A stretch of DNA of 64,000 nucleotides from positions 868,001 to 932,000 of the forward strand of contig MBPM02000003.1 in the NCBI GenBank assembly GCA_001695595.3, given 5' to 3'. This stretch comes from Plasmopara viticola (Eukaryota; Oomycota; Peronosporomycetes; Peronosporales; Peronosporaceae). Positions 62,080-64,000 of the stretch are shown piece after piece. The notes under the pieces are model-generated. The model made no database searches. It was not told the DNA's origin and saw only the letters and a program-made list of their open reading frames with translations. The position numbers and the translations under genes were made by a program. Each line of letters starts with the position of its first letter. The first letter of the stretch is position 1.

Positions 62080-62915
62080 GTCAAGCCAGTGGCCGACTCT
62101 CCCAGAGAAAAAACGACGAGCGATCATTCTCAAAGAGCGAGGGAGAAGCATTTGCCTTCAGAAGAATTTAGAGCGTAATTGGTGTGTAAAGTAGCTCTCA
62201 CCTTATCCGCTCCTTTCTTTCTCAGCTATCGGTGTTCCCCCCCTCCGCCTCTGGGTCAAGTGCTCATTCCCTTTCTGCCTCCCGATTCGCCACTCGCTTT
62301 GTTAGTCGGTCGTTCGTTGCCGTCGAGTCACGTGTCCCTGTCCGTCCGTCAACTCTGTTACTAGCCTCTCAGCGCCCAGCTTGGTGGTGCTATCTATTTG
62401 TGTCGTGTCGCTGTCGGGTCTTGTTTGCCCTTCAACGCACCTTGCAACTTATTACTCAAGGTAACTATATCAGTCAAAGTTTAGGAGAATAGCGTAACTG
62501 TAGGCTACAAGCTGTCGGTACACAAAGCTTCCACACCGACGCCTTCGCCCCTTTTCGTTGCTGTTTGTTGAACCCTGTTGAGGGCCTCTCGAAGCCGACA
62601 TGGCTAGTGGCCCACTAGTCACGAGATTCACGAGCCCATATTGGTTAAATGAGGGAGGCTCATGATGGCATTAGATCTTGGATAAAGTGATGCAATGACT
62701 AGAGAGAGGCCCTCGGCTCTCGAGCACACGTTTCCTATCATGAAGAATGATGGTCGTGTCGTCAACTCAGCTGGCAAAGATTTTGGTGGCGACGACGGGT
62801 GACGTGTGGAAACAATTTGTCGTCGATGGTCTAGATTCTTAGACAGCTAACTTAGGAGGATGGTTTCAAAAGACTCACTATTGCATGTCTATCAATGTGC
62901 CTAGACTTGTAGAAG
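62080..62915 (+). promoter_or_regulatory. promoter and leader region of the TFIIS-N gene
   Basis: About 62210-62470 is rich in C and T on the plus strand (for example runs of CCCCCTCCG and CTTTCTGCCTCC), as in oomycete promoter/leader regions. No single initiator can be chosen. A 5' UTR intron is possible. Confidence 0.4.
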
Positions 62916-64000
62916 ATGAATCTCGACATGGAGCGAGCTAGCTTCACAAGCTTGCTGGACCACGCACAGTTTGGTGGAGCGTTGCAACTTCAGCAACAGT
63001 CTCTCATGCACCCGCAAGCGACTTCGGCGTTCGGTCTACAAGGTATGATGTCGCAGCCGATGTCGATAGGATCGCCGCAGTTTCCAAAGCAGCAGTCAGT
63101 CCAACAAGTGCCTGCTTTAGCCTCAGTGCCGCTTAAGCTCCCAAAAGACCAAGCTGTGAGTTCTCGTCATCGCATTGTATTGATGTTTGTTCTGTACTGA
63201 CCTTTGTATACATTGTACGCCATTTAGGTCCCTAATGTACTACAAAACATGATTAAACGCAGTGATAGCTCTAAGCTGACACCCTCTAGCGTTGAGGCGT
63301 CCTTATTGTCCCTTGTGGACGGCGAGCTCCGTGTGCAATCGATCTCCAATCTCCCGATCTTTCTTCAGATTCTTCCGCGCTGTAAGACTGAGCCAGAGCA
63401 AACACTTGCACTAGTGGTGCTTCGTGCAACTTCCACTGCAAACGATGTCAAGCTGTCTCATGCTTGTGCAGGTGCATTCGAAAAGAATGGCGGACTTCGT
63501 TTAGCACGTGCTTGGGTTGACTCCGCTGTCACCTGGCAACATAATGACTTGTTGGTTTTACTCTTAGAAGTGTTGCAAACCCTACCATTGCAATTAACTA
63601 GTATAACTGAAGCACGCATTAATGAACCAATTGTCAAGTTACGCAAGAATGCCCGCGATGAGCGCGTCAAGCGAGCAGCTCAAGATCTTCTCAAGTTCTG
63701 GCGAAGCAAGTTTACTGAAAAAGAGCAGGCCTCCACGCCGTCGTCTACAGCGACAGAAAAGAAGCCTCATGATAGCTGCAAATCATCCTCATCACCTACT
63801 GCTGCGACAAAGTCGTTATCTTCGGCTACGCAAGCTTCTGCTAAGCCGGTGCCGGCAAAGCAGCCGAAGGTTTTAAGAAAGCGGTCTATTAAGCGATTAG
63901 AGCGTTTACCTTTTGGTGGCGGTAGTTCTGTATCAAAATCCAGTGACTTGATTGACAACCTTATTCAACGAAAGTCAGCCAAAGATGCTGCTATTGCTGC
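62916..64000 (+). CDS. TFIIS N-terminal domain protein, PNUTS-like (partial)
   Basis: Exon 1 is 62916-63155 (ATG MNLDMERASF), then an intron with GTGAGT and CATTTAG, and exon 2 begins at 63228 and is open to the window end. A Gln/Met-rich N-terminus is followed by a helical region and a TFIIS N-terminal (LW) domain at about residues 155-240: FEKNGGLRLARAWVD, LLLEVLQTLPL, INEPIVKLRKN, AAQDLLKFWRSK. This domain occurs in elongation and termination factors (TFIIS, Med26, IWS1, PNUTS/PPP1R10). The helix arrangement around GGLxLxxxW and the Ser/Lys-rich sequence after it look most like PNUTS, a nuclear PP1 regulator, but no PP1-binding motif is seen in the part present. The 3' end lies outside the window. 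Confidence 0.85.

Noticed and set aside
1..64000. CRISPR arrays, tRNA, rRNA, bacterial operon signals
   Set aside because: None seen; spliced genes and repeats mark the DNA as eukaryotic nuclear. tRNA genes could be missed by eye.

Overview
The window looks like nuclear DNA of an oomycete (Peronosporales: a Phytophthora or a zoospore-forming downy mildew). The genes carry short GT-AG introns of about 55-85 bp with GTACGT/GTGCGT/GTAAGN donors, one promoter shows an oomycete-type initiator, and the spaces between genes are AT-rich and full of decayed Ty1/copia and Ty3/gypsy fragments. A retained IFT57 (intraflagellar transport) sequence argues for a lineage that still makes flagellated zoospores. 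The species cannot be named from sequence alone.

Layout: 1-4.7 kb, decayed sequence plus one copy of a SINE-like repeat (4075-4398). 4.76-5.95 kb (-), six-exon WW+RRM RNA-binding protein. 6-21.5 kb, a gene-poor block with gypsy RT, copia RT/RNase H and gypsy integrase relics. 21.5-28 kb, a gene cluster: MOCS3/UBA4 (+), a PHD-finger protein (-), and a NEK-type kinase joined in one reading frame to IFT57 (+), followed by the second SINE-like copy (28095-28423). 29.5-34.8 kb, two inverted paralogs with an FCS-type Cys4 motif flank an ODR4-like membrane protein gene (with an apparent frameshift) and a candidate two-exon 29-aa microprotein. 34.8-45 kb, another gene-poor block. 45-51.2 kb, an unrecognised 450-aa nuclear-looking protein (+), convergent with a large FYVE/PH-GRAM/myotubularin phosphatase (-). 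51.2-54.9 kb, gene-poor. 54.9-64 kb, NSUN2/TRM4 (+), a decayed gene (-), a single C2H2 zinc-finger protein (+), a decayed gene with a SUMO-interaction-like motif (-), and the start of a TFIIS-N/PNUTS-like gene (+) that runs off the window.

The recognisable genes are mostly housekeeping (tRNA thiolation, tRNA m5C methylation, phosphoinositide turnover, chromatin/transcription, RNA binding). They do not form one pathway. The most striking item is the NEK-IFT57 fusion, which would place a cilium-associated kinase domain and an IFT-B subunit in one polypeptide. Exon limits were chosen by reading frame and splice-site consensus and checked for codon phase by hand. No database search was possible, so all family names rest on motif recognition.
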